Shown here in pieces: positions 1-11,900 of a stretch of DNA of 64,000 bases. The stretch is from assembly GCF_902459465.1 (NCBI RefSeq), contig NC_047073.1:8805036-8869035 (forward strand). The letters run 5' to 3'. How positions within the stretch are numbered: position 1 is the stretch's first letter; each line of letters starts with the position of its first letter. The notes under the pieces were generated by a model. It saw nothing but the letters and a program-made list of their open reading frames with translations, made no database searches and had not been told where the DNA came from. The position numbers and the translations under genes are program-made. The DNA is from Asterias rubens. Its lineage: Eukaryota > Echinodermata > Asteroidea > Forcipulatida > Asteriidae.

Positions 1-86
1 TTTGAGCTCAATCGAACTCGTCACCAAGAAAGGTTTTATGCTAATATTTATGTTGAGTAATTACCAATAGTGTCCACTGCCTTTAA
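1..86. mobile_element. TTAA-type MITE family A, end fragment
   Basis: The window opens inside a copy of a repeat seen in full at 14176-14565, 48957-49320 and 51607-51976. The preserved end reads GAGTAATTACCAATAGTG followed by TCCACTGCCTTTAA. The rest of the element lies to the left of the window. Confidence 0.8.
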
Positions 87-267
87 GTACCATCTCGCAT
101 GTAAAATCTGTGACTGGTGTACTGCTTATTTTTGTTGGCAGAAAGTTGCAAATCACAATTCTCTGCAGCTCTACATAAAGCTGCTTTTAGAAATACTGCT
201 TAAACAGGTTTTCTTTTAAAAATTAAATAGGAAACCAGCCTTATATAAAGTACGTGTGAGATTGTTT

Positions 268-512
268 TTTGGCTAGTAATCTTATTCTGGTAAGCATAAT
301 TTTGTTGTGCTTAGGTACGTTTTGTGCTTAGGCAGCTCCATGAAGTTGAACCCTTGTCTTAGAGACACGTCCGTAGTAAAAATCAAGCAACTTTTATGTC
401 TAAATTCAACTTGCCATCACAGCACAACAATTTAACCAATCAAATTCATAGAGCTGCATAGGCACGCTCAGCACAAAACCAATTATGCTAACTAGAATAA
501 GGGTACATTATT
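268..512. repeat. Palindromic element with CTAAGCA-type arms (copy T1)
   Basis: An imperfect inverted repeat. The left arm at 268-345 contains AAGCATAATTTTG, TGCTTAGG and GGCAGCTCCATGAA; the right arm at 415-512 is its approximate reverse complement. The same arm motifs recur at 28419-28612, 29020-29215, 36885-37050 and 46466-46668. It is probably a non-autonomous foldback transposon. Confidence 0.6.
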
Positions 513-890
513 AATCATGGTTTATTCAATTTTAAACTTCAAACTTGTTGCCAGAAATTGCATCGAATTGTACAAAAGTTACATGATTTCAAAATGTACG
601 TGTGTACCATTTACAACTGGTTTTGTTGTTATTTTTGCTTAGCAGAAAATAATAAAGCACCTCATTTACTGCTTAAGCAGCTCTATGACATTAGACTCTA
701 GTAATTTTTGATGATTGGTATCAATTTGAGGTTGATTAACACAATTAAAACTTTTTAATAGTTTGAAAAAGAAAATGGTTACAATCCTATGGTAACAATA
801 TCTGAAGACAGTTTTGTAGGATTTCTTATTTGTTTTATTACTAATATTTACTTTGCATTGTATTCAACAATTCCCCTCTCCCCCATGTCT

Positions 891-1203
891 AGTTGCGATA
901 ACGTAACCCTCCTGCCGATGGCGTAGCCGGAGGCTCGGGGATCTGGTAAGTTTTTGTCCTTTTTCTTCAAATGATTTCCTCAATGGTGTTTTGAGTGATA
1001 TTGTAGGATTCATTAGACATTGAGGATCAAGTAAGTGTTCCTAGAATTTGTGTCATGATTTTCAAAAGTGGTAAAAAATGGAGCAAATCTGCTGACTAGC
1101 TGTCGAAATTGTACGTTTTTAACCATTTCGCCCTGCACACATTGCTGAAGCTTCGTAACCTTTCGGCTTTGCCGTCGACAGGAGGGTTATGTTATCGCAA
1201 CTA
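891..1203. mobile_element. 313-bp MITE with 10-bp target-site duplication
   Basis: Terminal inverted repeats begin AGTTGCGATAAC and end GTTATCGCAACT, extend about 48 bp inward with mismatches, and include the CCCTCCTG block. The element is bracketed by the direct repeat ccccatgtct at 881-890 and 1204-1213. A 9-10 bp duplication is typical of Mutator-like elements. There is no ORF. Confidence 0.85.
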
Positions 1204-1453
1204 CCCCATGTCTTAATTTACTGTTGCCTACGGTAGTCCTTGATTACCCCTGGTTTACATACAGGGGTGAGAGTCATTGCTGACAAAAAAGTGTGAAACT
1301 AGGATAAAATTTTTGCATTTCCACCGGGGATCTTTCCAAGTTTATTGGAGTTTGTCTTTACTTCCACAGGTTCCTCATGTTTCAGGAGGAAAACTTCTCG
1401 TTGTAACCTTCGGGTAGTATCTAGTATTCTACCTTTATTACAGTCAACAGTTT

Positions 1454-1965
1454 CTATGTTGTATATGTAGCGTCATTTTCCCAACCATTAAGGATGTCAA
1501 AGAAGCCTTGGGAGGAAACTTTGGAGCAGAGTTTGATTTTCTTTCTTGGCGGTGGTTTTGCTTGTTTCACCGGTTGCTCTGAGATCTGCTCCATCTGATT
1601 CTCTTTTGTGTCCTCTGTCTCGACCTCTAACGTTCTGAAACCTAGCCACTTTCTGTCCTGCCGAGTTGAATGTTTCATATCAGGACATGAATATTGCATG
1701 GTTAGTTCTTTGTCGAGGGTGGACAGCTCATCATTCCTGGTGTTAACCTTTCCAGCTTCCGGACGATGTCTACTTTGTTGCCTGGCAACCTTTGACCTTT
1801 CAACCTTTGACCTTTTCATGTTCTCCTTGGTTACCAGGTCAGCTTGATGGTTGTCCTGGTTACTGCTGCTTGATGCAGCAAGTTGTATAATGGGCAAGTC
1901 GTGGACTTTTTTTATTGGTTTAGTAGACTTAAATATGTTTGCCAGTCTCTCCTGTGTTCTTCCAT
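1454..1965 (-). CDS. LRRC42: LRRC42 coding exon 5 and stop
   Basis: Acceptor TTTTTTGTTTCAG precedes 1965. The exon begins GRTQERLANIFK, runs through a low-complexity, charged, Ser/Lys/Glu-rich tail (probably disordered) with a basic RKKIKL patch, and ends GWENDATYTT before TAG. A minus-strand AATAAA at 1439-1434 lies 14 nt beyond the stop and could be the polyadenylation signal. Confidence 0.85.
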
Positions 1966-4900
1966 CTGAAACAAAAAAGTTATTGGATTAGAAGGGTTTA
2001 TCAGTAAAAACCATGAGCATTACACTATAACCTTAAAAGTACTTGTAGCATTTGTGAAACCCAATGAAATTTTCATTGTGGAATTTCTTGTGATTGGGGC
2101 CAAATTACGTGTATGGCTCTGTTTACCGTTGAATTATGCACTTGTGATCAGCATTCTTCTCATAAAGAATGGCAAGTTACGTGGTTTAGGCACGTGCACA
2201 AGCAAAAATACCCTGCCATAAACCTGTGAAACACAATTGATATTATGCATGGAATTCCCTACTTTGTAAGCGGCAATTCTTTTAATGAAATTGGGCCTGA
2301 TAAGATGATCTTCACTTTAAGGGAACTGAGCACACTCCCACAGGGTGATATAAAACACCAAGCTGGCCACAGCTAATCTCTATCATACAAACATTGGTTT
2401 AACGTCAACGATAATGAATTGCAGAAACCAAGAAATTGTGATTCAGTAACTAGACAACAATATGTATTCTAGTCATTGTGAAATCAGTGGTTAGCTGAGG
2501 TATTAGAACCTACAACCTTTTGATTGCAATTCCTGCAGTCAACCACGGTGACTGTAAAAGCAATACTTTTCTGTTCTTGCCAATGATGGCATAAACTGTC
2601 CTATTTCAGCTTTCTGAAGCATGAAAAAAGATGTATGAACACATCCGAATAGGTAGCTTGGCTGCGACTTAGGCCAAATCACTGCAAATTCCAATTCTTC
2701 ACTGAATCTGCAGCCAATAGCCAAAGCTGTAGCTGTCGCTTCCTTCGGACACGACCTAACAGCAATGTTTTCTTACAGAAGCTTGCTGCTTTCGCAGATC
2801 CAAAGCTCGCCTTGCTCTTTCCTCTCAGCATACAGTTAGTGCTTGACTCTTTCCACTGCTCAACCAATGGCAAGGCCCATCCAAAGTTCTTGACAGGTTT
2901 AAGAAAGGGCTTGGTTGTCGCCGTCGTAGAAATTACATGATTTTCCAGTTTCAACCTTTTCTTTAACTTGTTAATGCCCTCCGACTGGATACAAAAATCA
3001 AAACAAGTTTGAGAATTAGTTAATACTCTTAAAGGAAGCTTTATTTATAAAGGTTCAAGAAGAAAACAACCTTACTTAATAATAAAGGCTCGTGTATACC
3101 GCAATTCCAAAGAACTATCATTGCACTTCGAAAAATGAAAACGGGTGTGAGAATTAGTTAATATTCTTTAAGGGAAGTTTTATTTATAAAGGTTCAAGAA
3201 GAAAACAACCTTACTTATTATTTAAGTGATATACACCCCAGGACACCGTGGCTTACGGTCTACAAAACACAAACTCCTCCAGGAAAAAAGACTAAACATG
3301 TATGGGGGGAGAGAAGTTTTCAGAGCGCAGCACCAAAGCTTTGGACACTGTAAAACTCTCCAAATCACTCAACACATTCAAGAACAGTTTAAAAACTCAT
3401 TTTCATAGAGAAGCTTTTTGTTAAGTTTATTTTCTTATTTTGTTGTTTGCTACTTTCATTGCTTATAGTTGTTCTTTTGTAGAGTAGCGCCATAAGCGCC
3501 GCTTGCGGCAGATACCGGCGCTTTATTAAGTGTCCATTATTATTATTAATATACTTAATACTTACTGAAATGTTGCAGCCTGACAAATCAAGTGATGTTA
3601 GCGAAGTGAACACAGTGAGGTATTGACCCGCAGACTTGTCACTTATAGATTCATTACCTGAGGGGAAAAAAGTTCTGAATTAGTTATAACAGCTACAGAT
3701 ACTGTCTGCCACGTCCCAATCATAAATTGAACAGTGCAATCATTTGATAGAAATGATAGAAATAGAAGCGTACTCAGATGTCAGACAAATGTGACAAGTT
3801 TCTCTAATATAAGGGCACATACAAGTTTTATTAGGGTACCCACTAGTGCCAATTGGCGCAACAGTGAAGCGGTGATCACCGTAAAGTGGTGGAATGTTTG
3901 CCCCATGTGGCATGGCCCTAAAGTCCTTTGAAACGACTGCAAGGGTTGAAACACAAGACCATTACTATTTTGCAACAGCTTTTTCAAATTGATTTCTTTT
4001 TTTAGTTATAACAAAAAAAATATCAAAACCCAGAATTTCTTGTGGCAGATCTGCCTCCCTTTTACCTGCCAAGTCGAGGCTAAGCAATTTGCGTGGTCCT
4101 CTGTCCATCACTCTAAGAGGCGTTGTCAGTCGCCGTATGCCGGCATCGGTCAGGTCATTGCTGGCTAATCCAAGCCGTCTCAAACTGTAAAAAGACGAGA
4201 GAACAAAAAGAAGCATTAATTTTTATGTTGATGAGACACCCAGGGAGTGCATACCTTTGGTAATTACTCCAAAAATTAATGACAATAAAAACTTACTTAG
4301 TAAGAAGCACAGCAGCTGTTGGTAATGTAAAACATTTTTGAGAACTGATTCCATTCAATGGAATGTGGTTCTATTTAGAGAAAAGGATTCAAAAATAATT
4401 GAATCTTAGAAATGTTTCTGCATGAACTGTTTCTCAGACTGTGTAGAAATGAAATTGTCACAGGTTGGTTTTATTGTGTATGGATTAAAGCAACTGAATG
4501 ATTCCAACATCCAAATGTTCTTCTTGCTCTATTGAAAATGTACAGACGACTATTACCTTAACAACTTCTTGTACAAAATACACAGCATACATGTATACAA
4601 GACTACTATTAATGAAGCATGCATGCAAAGGATCAACACTTCAACCGATGACTCACCAGATCAAATTGGCAACAATTGGAAGAATCTCACTGTCATCACC
4701 AATGTTACATCCTCCGACGTCCAGCTCGGACAACCCCGAGAAGAGTGCATTACAATTAAGCAGCTCGCCAACAGCCAAGCGATGCTCTGTTAGGTTGACG
4801 CTATGTAGGATGTTGTCCCCATAAGCATCGCAGAAAAGCTCCAGTGCCCGTGGGCAGAGTTTGTGGAGGAGATGAGCAGCATCAAACAGCTGGCGACCCA

Positions 4901-5204
4901 CGACCTCTGGAAACCCAGCAAGTGAATCTACAAGAGTGATGTTGGCCGCCACAAAGTCTAATGATATGTCAAAGAGTTTACGTGGGGTTCTTGTGGTGGA
5001 ATTGTCGACTGTGGTGTTTTTTAGACTGAAGGCGGGTTGGTGTAGCTGGAGAATCCCTTGGGGTGGACCGGCTCTGATCAGACCTAAACCAGGTGGGGAG
5101 CGGAGTCTGCCACTCTCTCGGACGTAGAATGGGCCGGGGTCATTGAACTGAAGAACAGCATCAGCGGGAAATGCTTCAAAGGTCATGATTTGTTGACTGA
5201 TCAT
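1454..5204 (-). CDS. LRRC42: LRRC42 homologue, complete five-exon gene
   Basis: Coding exons, in transcript order, are 5204-4657, 4184-4066, 3657-3566, 2984-2777 and 1965-1454. Joined they give 1479 nt, 492 aa plus stop; human LRRC42 is about 428 aa. Every junction has GT-AG ends and frame is kept throughout. Recognition rests on blocks that follow the vertebrate protein: NDPGPFYVRESG near residue 21, a DSLAGFPE block, LRR segments (LSELDVGGCNIGD, then LRRLGLASNDLTDAG with TPLRVMDRG, then LTSLDLSGCNIS), and a W-containing stretch ending in SFYGR that is created exactly at the exon 4/5 junction (human RFYGK). The tail ends in a GWENDA segment, resembling the human EDWD end. I chose the ATG at 5204; a second in-frame ATG lies at 5186, and the frame stays open to about 5270 without another ATG. 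The family's biochemical role is poorly known, so none is claimed. The gene is divergent from the glycine transporter downstream. Confidence 0.9.
2777..2984 (-). CDS. LRRC42: LRRC42 coding exon 4
   Basis: Acceptor GTATCCAG precedes 2984. The exon encodes EGINKLKKRLKLENHV and a FGWALPLVEQWKES block aligned with EGWADQIVLQWE of the vertebrate protein. Donor choice matters: GTAAGA after 2777 leaves one base of a codon that becomes Tyr with exon 5, giving SFYGR against human RFYGK. The unspliced frame continues for about 33 further codons but loses the homology. Confidence 0.87.
3010..3221. repeat. Direct repeat pair of about 75 bp
   Basis: Two near-identical segments, 3010-3083 and 3148-3221, both run from GAGAATTAGTTAATA through TTATTTATAAAGGTTCAAG to CAACCTTACTTA. 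They are separated by about 64 bp and lie in the intron between LRRC42 coding exons 3 and 4, next to a LINE tail. Confidence 0.75.
3226..3560 (+). mobile_element. Non-LTR retrotransposon (LINE) 3'-end fragment
   Basis: The translation from 3226 contains TPGHRGLRSTKHKLLQEKR and YGGREVFRAQ, then after a frame slip a FKNSF-like stretch. This resembles the C-terminal tail of LINE reverse transcriptases (LRSSK...YG.RAFSVAAP.LWN...FK..LK.HLF). A GCGCC-rich 3' end and a short (TTA)n-like tail near 3537-3549 follow. Frame breaks show it is dead. It lies opposite to LRRC42, and its 3' end reaches about 3560, just short of coding exon 3 (3566-3657). Confidence 0.6.
3566..3657 (-). CDS. LRRC42: LRRC42 coding exon 3 (LRR segment)
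   Basis: A 92-nt exon with acceptor CCCCTCAG and donor GTAAGT. It completes the LDLAGNESISDKSAG segment and encodes SLTSLDLSGCNIS, the last recognisable LRR. It ends in phase 0. Confidence 0.88.
4066..4184 (-). CDS. LRRC42: LRRC42 coding exon 2 (LRR segment)
   Basis: Acceptor TTTTTACAG directly precedes 4184; donor GTAAAA follows 4066. The exon encodes LRRLGLASNDLTDAGIRRL and TPLRVMDRG, matching the second LRR and the following conserved VRVMKRG block of vertebrate LRRC42. Confidence 0.9.
4252..4350. repeat. Degraded family A MITE fragment
   Basis: TTTGGTAATTACTCC followed by GCTGTTGGTAATGTAAAACA matches the left part of the family A element, with many substitutions. It lies in the intron between LRRC42 coding exons 1 and 2. 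Confidence 0.45.
4657..5204 (-). CDS. LRRC42: LRRC42 coding exon 1
   Basis: Encodes residues 1-182 and two bases of the next codon. It holds the conserved N-terminal DPGPFYVRE block, the region ahead of the LRRs, and the first LRR (LSELDVGGCNIGD). It ends at a strong donor, GTGAGT on the minus strand (4656-4651). In the genomic frame the ORF would run a few bases past the donor, so the splice is called from the consensus and from the fit to the next exon. Confidence 0.88.
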
Positions 5205-5510
5205 GTGTTTCCTCAAGTTTAAGTCTGAGTGGTCATGGTCTTGGTTGCGTTGATGTCTCAACAACTGTCATGGATTCTCAATCAATCAATCTGGCCAGTG
5301 TTTGTGCCAGTGACAGGTGTCAGCAGGTGCTGTTTGCAAATATTATGCAAAGCAATACAAATTAATATTTATATTTAACTCATTAATTTTACCAAAAAGG
5401 AATCATGATCATGATGGATTCACAAATTAGTTACACTAAAATTAAAACAGGATAAATAATTCACATGTCACCTGTCAGTGACTATAGACCCAGAACTGGG
5501 GCTCCAGACT

Positions 5511-5625
5511 TAGCCCACCTTGTTGAGCTGTTAATGGCTCCGCTTTTAACATCGGTCTCATCACTGTCACATTGATGAGACCGATGTTAAAAGCGGAGCC
5601 ATTAACAGCTCAACAAGGTGGGCTA
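5511..5625. mobile_element. 115-bp near-perfect foldback element with 9-bp duplication
   Basis: Arms 5511-5563 and 5573-5625 are reverse complements over 53 bp by eye, around a 9-nt loop. The arms begin TAGCCCACCTTGTTGAGCTG. The direct repeat ctccagact flanks the element at 5502-5510 and 5626-5634. The lack of visible arm divergence implies a recent insertion. Confidence 0.88.
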
Positions 5626-5753
5626 CTCCAGACTGTACTCGTCTCAAGTTCAAAACAATTGGGCATTTGCATCTTCGTTAAACTTAAGCCCTAAATTTAA
5701 ACAAAGTATTTTTTAGTACGTAGCTGATTAGGCCAACACATTGAAGGGAAAAG

Positions 5754-5850
5754 TTTCCGTATGGCGCCACCACTTTTTCATTCTAATTTACCTCAATGAG
5801 ATATCCCTTTTTGTAAAAATGAGTGAAAAAGTGGTGGCGCCATACGGAAA
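5754..5850. mobile_element. Short foldback with 27-bp perfect arms
   Basis: TTTCCGTATGGCGCCACCAC at 5754-5773 continues to 5780 and is mirrored at 5824-5850, with a 43-bp AT-rich centre. It lies upstream of LRRC42 between the coding start and the putative first exon. It looks like a MITE terminus pair; I cannot see a clean target-site duplication. Confidence 0.7.
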
Positions 5851-6168
5851 GTTATCCCATTGAAGCCCAATAAATACAAAGGTCCATGTGTACAAGGAGA
5901 CGTATTTACAAACAGTTGGCCCAAATAGTACTCCTCGATGACACGAAAGTCACACTCATATTAAGTCAGTCACACTCACAGTGTCTGTCTGTCTAGTCAA
6001 GTCTGCCGCTGCACAGTGACAGTAATTCATTGAAAAAGTAAAGTAGTCTCACTCACAACATTCACCATTAAGACCCAGTCTTAACCGGTCAGTTCAACAT
6101 TCGTCAAGTACATAAAATATGAAAGTTGCTGTGAACAAAATATGAAAGAAACCTGACAAAATACTTAC

Positions 6169-6260
6169 GAATTTCAACATTCGCGCGAAAGTTCTACCAA
6201 CCGAGCCTCTACTACTATACTACTGTTGATTTGTTATAGCGCCCTCTCTAGTTCTGTGTC
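6169..6260 (-). promoter_or_regulatory. Possible LRRC42 5' UTR exon and promoter region
   Basis: On the minus strand a strong donor, GTAAGT, occupies 6168-6163, upstream of the LRRC42 start codon with no ATG-led reading frame attached. The simplest reading is a short non-coding first exon ending at 6169 that splices to an acceptor near 5310, just upstream of the coding start. No TATA box is evident. The transcription start is a guess. Confidence 0.35.
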
Positions 6261-8561
6261 CCCCTTCTTGCCCGAATTATTTTTGTTAAACTACCCCCTC
6301 TACCATTTGCAAAAAGTGGGCGAAAAGAAGGGCGTGTTTTTTGTCTAATAAACTTCAAAGAAAGTTTTATGAAGAATTGAAATACTTAATAACTTTATTT
6401 TCGAGTTTGGGTCTTGGTACTTGTGCGTTCGTATAACCAAAACAGTGAGTGTTGGCATTTCACGGTGAACTGCTGCCTGGCTGACAGTTTGTTGTAAGCA
6501 ACCCTGTTTGCACAGTTCAGAAAAATAATTTAATTCACTCCCCCCCCCCCTTATTTGAGACTGTGCCAAGTAGATGTAGGGTTTTATATTAAACAGAGAA
6601 GTCTTGCTCATCAGATGCGAGTTCGAAGAAATCAAAAGAAATTTAACGGAATGATCGTAAGGAAAGGGGATGAATAAACATAGAACAGAGAGTCTGAACA
6701 AATTATTCAACTTCCTATATACTGTCTGGAGATGCACGCAAAGTGGTTATTTTCATCCCATGGGTTTCGTCCAAAAGTTGATGTCTTCATGCATTAATTG
6801 AGAAACTGTGTGAATTTGTGAATCAATTAATCCCAACCTTGACCGGCCACGGTCGCTAGCTAGCCCGAAGCTTCATTATGCCGGGTGACAAAAACGGTTC
6901 CAGACCTCAGGCTTTGCACCGGACAACGGTCCGCTGAACTCGGAAATTAAAATAATAGGCCGTTTCAAGAAATCAAAACAACTTGGTATAATATACAGGG
7001 GTAAAGGGTCAACTCCGCTAAATTGCTATTGACTATGGGAGCATTGTACTAACTGTTTCCGCTCGGTACCACAACAATAATTGATTTAAATAATAGAGTT
7101 TTTATGCACCCCTAGACTTGATTCAAGTCCCTTGATCGTGTGAGGTCCGAAACACAACGCGCCAGCAGGCAGTCAAGTCAAGTGCGCCCCCATCGCAAGC
7201 AGAACAGGTTGGGGCCCGGAAAACAATTAGTTTCTGTGACGCTGGCACGGGATTGGGACTTGAGTCAAGTCTACCCCACCCCCACCCCTTGACCCTCAAA
7301 CGACCATTGAACTTGACGAAACAAGTCATTTCTCATTGTTATGGTTTTCATTACTTTGGCTTGAATAATTAAACCCGGATATTTACTTAAGTTAATAATT
7401 TTTTTATCTATAAATTAATCGTTCACTGATCCTATTATTCCACGGAGGATACAACAAAAAAATGCTGGGAAAGACCAGTCAGTATCCTCACTTTGTGTAG
7501 GTCTACCCCCTATTTTTATAAAATTAAAAAAAATTATTTAAAACAAAAGTCCACTTTAGGCTCAGGGAAGGCCTAATCGACTCGTTGCTAGAAAATAATG
7601 AAGGGGAAAACCCCGTTTTTGTTGCCTGTGTTTTCAGATGCCTTGAAAGGCTGGTAAACCTGAAGCCAATATCGACATCTTTCTTCTAAAACTTTAGATG
7701 TGGCATAAATACTTCAAAGGGTGCACTTCGTTATTCTAGCAATGTTTTATATCAACAGCTCTGCTTGTTCAACGAGTATCCGTTCGTTAGTTTGTGCATG
7801 TGGAGTATGCCCCTATCAATGGGAGGTATTTACAAGTAATGTAAATATAGGGACAAAACTCCATTTTGAGTTTTTAAAAATATATCCTAAGCATAAAATT
7901 CAAATCTAAAAGATTTAATTTTAAATAAAAAATGGATTGGTCCCTTTAATTAAAATCCTTTGGATTAACTTTAAATCCCTTCCATACGTGTACATTGCAC
8001 TGTATCACTGTATAAGCCGCTAGCTGTGGTTAAAAAAATAACAAATAAAAAAAGCTTTATTTATTAAATTGATTTTTGAGTGGGCAACATTTTAAAATAA
8101 TAACCTACGTCATTTTGATGAATATATTAAATTTAGACGTGTTCGGAATACACGCGTCAGGTGCCAGCAAATTGCCATCTGTCGATTTTGCATCAATAAT
8201 CATCAACAGAAAATCCCGGTTATTGATACAAAACTTAAACAACCTTTCATTATTTTGTTTTTGGAGTTTAAATTATGAGAAGCTAACTCATGGAGTTATT
8301 AAGCGGGGGTTTCTTAAAAAATTAAGTGCTATAGACACCAGAGGGATTTGGTATCTCCTAAAATGTAATCAACCATTTTAAAATCTTTTTTACTCATGTC
8401 GAGATCAAGCATTGAAAGAAGGCATAATGATGAAAGAAGTCAGTGGGGGTTGTGGCAAAAAAACTTCTCGAAACAAAGTTTCGACCAGACTTCCTGCTTC
8501 TCACCCACTTGGTGGTTTTCCAGTTTAACTTACTGTATAACCACCAAATGTTCTTAACTGT

Positions 8562-8951
8562 AGGGCAGTGAATGACACCATTGGTAATTACTCAAAATGA
8601 TTAGTTGCAAAAACACCTACTTGGCAACGAGCAATGGAAAGCTGTTGGTATTATAAAAGAAACGGCTCTCTCTAAAATAATTTCTCACTGAAAATATTAA
8701 ATAAAAAACTCGAGGCCTGCCTTTCATAACGGGCGTCTGAAGGCACACACACACACCGTAATTTTTTTTTGTGATTCAATGTTTGTTTCTTCGAGTCATT
8801 ATTATCTTGTGACTTCGGATGACCAATAATTGAGCCAAAAGTGTCACAGATTTTTTTAATTTTATGCATGTGTTTTTATTACATGCTGGGATGCACCAAG
8901 TGAGAATGATTGGTCTTTGACGAAATTACCAAAGGTGTCCATGCCTTTTAG
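8562..8951. mobile_element. Family A MITE, degraded full-length copy
   Basis: The left end (GGGCAGTGAATGACACCATTGG, split by substitutions) and right end (AATTACCAAAGGTGTCCATG) match the family A termini. The interior keeps AGAAACGGCTCTCTCTAAA and GATGCACCAAGTGAGAATG. Divergence is high, so this is an old insertion. Confidence 0.7.
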
Positions 8952-11900
8952 CCAATAATTAAATTATAGTCATAACCCCACCTAGTTTTAGATGACCCTG
9001 TTAGGCCCCTACACCCAACTCCGCCCAATCTGTCCTCTAACCCCCCCCCCCACCCCACCACCCTATAACGTAGTCAATGTGCATGAAAGTGGAACGGAGA
9101 ATGGAAAGTTCAAGGTTTTGCATGTTATTGCAATCCATAAGCCCCACGGTGTGTGTGTAAAGACAGACTCGCCTATACAAAACTGAACATGACACAGAAA
9201 TCTTCCGAGATCACCATAATTTTTTTGATACTGGAAATTAAATTACCTCGTCGTACCCGAGAACTGGTTTAACAGGTGTTGTTAGTGAGTTTCGGACAGA
9301 TAGGCCTATACAGGCAGCAAAAAATAAGTAAGCACTACAGTCTTGTTTTTTGCGAAATTATGCCTATTTTGTCTAGAAGTATAAAGGCGTGAAGATTCAA
9401 TAGTTAATATCCTGAAACTGCTCTTTTGTTCGCAAGACAATGTTTAAATACTGGCAAATCACGATAATTTGAAATTAAACAATGACAAACAAATCAAAGT
9501 GGACGCGTGACGAGGAGCCTCCAAATTATATTTTTGCAGCATCTGACATCGCTGAAATTATTTTTCATAGCTGAAAGTCAATGTTTGTTCGTTTATCATT
9601 ATAATCATCTTTAAAATAATGATTTAAACCAAACCCCATCATTTGCCCTTATTGTAACCTCAGCCCCCCCCCCCCAAAAAAAAAATTCCAAGTACATCGA
9701 ATCCAATTAGGAGTAATTCAGTATCACTCACAGAAAGTGATGCCCGCCTCTATTCGATTCACCGTCAACGTCATCTAAAGTGGCCTGATTTAAAGTTTGA
9801 TTTTTTTTAAATAGTTTTTTTTTTACGAACTGGTGTATTTTATATTATTGTTTGTCTTATAAAAGCCGATTTTTGGGTACAATGAACTACGGTTGAACGT
9901 GCATTGCCCAAGGTCGCCGGCAGGGTGCTTTAATATGAGGACCTCGGCCTTGTGAGCAAAATTCTATACGGGCCCGGTCGCCGCGCCCCGTTCCCCCACT
10001 CCAGGGTTCCCACAAGGACGTCCACTAAACACAATGAATTAGTTTCGATTCACGAACTCACCTCACGAATTCACTCAACAATTTCTACTCACAGCTTGAT
10101 GAAAATTAGGCATTGTAAAAATTAGGCTTATGTCTGGCAGAAATTGCCGCTATGGTTGTTTCTGCGGATGCCATTTTGGGGGACGGCCCTCCCCCACCCT
10201 CCTCAAAGTTTCAGAATTACCCTGTATCGGTGAACACTTCTGTTTGTTTTTGTCGTGTAGCCAAAAATCGTTTTCTGGTTTAGAAAAACCAGCATTGTTG
10301 TAACATTTTGAAATTAAACTGTTTGCTATTTTGGGTGATTTTACCCCACCGTTTTTATAAACCCACATTCAGTGGTCACAATGTTTGGGTTTACTTTGTT
10401 AATGTTTACATGGTTTTGTATTCAATAGCTCATGTTGTTTGACCTCACATACCAGACTGTCACTGGTATACTATTATCCTCTTAATGTTATGCGATTAAT
10501 AATTTAACTGATACACAGAGAGAAAATTACATGCCTAATAGCTATACCAACACTTTGATTAACCCTTAAAAATAACCACATGTGCGGGGATTATTTAAGA
10601 TGCTGGTCAGACAACAAGCACAAGTTGTCTTTGATTATCATGTTTGCGACCCTCACGTTCTCGGCCAATAAACTTTTACAACGGAAGTCCGGAAGTGCCA
10701 AACTTACCACCAGCATTCAGCTTTGAATAAAGACTACGAGCACATTGGCGGGAAATAAAGTGATTCATTGAGCCCGTCTGTTGTCATGGGAGCGAGAACA
10801 AAAGTCTTGGGGGTGTGTCGGAGGTAAGGTTGTCTGCTCGCTCTTGTATGGGTGCGATTATTGTGCAGCCGTATTCTTATTCAAATTAGTGTAGCCAAAC
10901 CGAGGTGGCTGATGGGAAATACAGTATGTTTTTTAAAATAATTTTTATAATAAAATGTTTCGAAAACTTTTGGGTGTTTTTGTAACACATTTGGGCCGGA
11001 AAATCGCTATTTGCACTGGTTGAGATCGTGTGTACACGTGACTCAACAACAGTTGTTAATTTCGTGTGTTACAGTTGAATAAACACTTGAACAAAATTAG
11101 TTTTAAAACAATGTTTTCTGCAAATAAAACGTGGTGATGGGGGTAGGTTGGGGAGCCGCGTGTGCCTAATTGTGTTTGGGGTGGTGTGGGGGGGGGGGGG
11201 GGGGTCGGGTGTCTATTATACGATCTATTTGACAGGTTTGAGTTTACCTGAGTGTAGTGTCTGCACTTTTTATAGCTCTTTCTAGGTCTGCACCACCTGA
11301 GTTCCATTATTGTTGGAAGACACCGGTGTGTTGACCAAGTGTGATAACTAATTATTAGGAAGTGGTTGGGAGATAAAATTGTCTGGGCGTTGTTTATTTT
11401 CTATGATGTTTATCTGAAAATACAATTAAATTAAGCCCTTAGGCCTTTATACACAACTTGAGTAAACATTTACCAGATAACAAACGGTAGCAAGCCCCAA
11501 TGGGCTTACTGATGTCAAATAAAACATCGCACATCCAGTGCCTTCTCTATTGATATAAACATGATGTGGAGTGAAAATGGGTTAATTTGTATGTCTCAAA
11601 AGTTATTGGACGAATATCGATCGAGTCTGAAATCAAAGATGGCTGCCAGATGGCTGCCAAGCAAAGGCCCTGATGAGACATTAACTTTTGAAACCAAATT
11701 TCGTTTATAACTAGACCATAAGGTTTACAACAAAGCAAGTGGAGGAGAAAAAAAGAAGGTATTATTGGGGCAGCGTAGAAACCATCCAACCGGTTGCTTG
11801 CACATTCGTCGTCCATTCTCAACCAAACAAGTCACTTGCAAAAGGAATTTTTTCCGGCCTCCACACTCATTAATTACCACCCCGGCCCCACAACCTCATT

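Noticed and set aside
5511..5625. MicroRNA precursor
   Set aside because: The perfect 53-bp arms and flanking 9-bp duplication fit a foldback transposon better than a miRNA hairpin with bulges.
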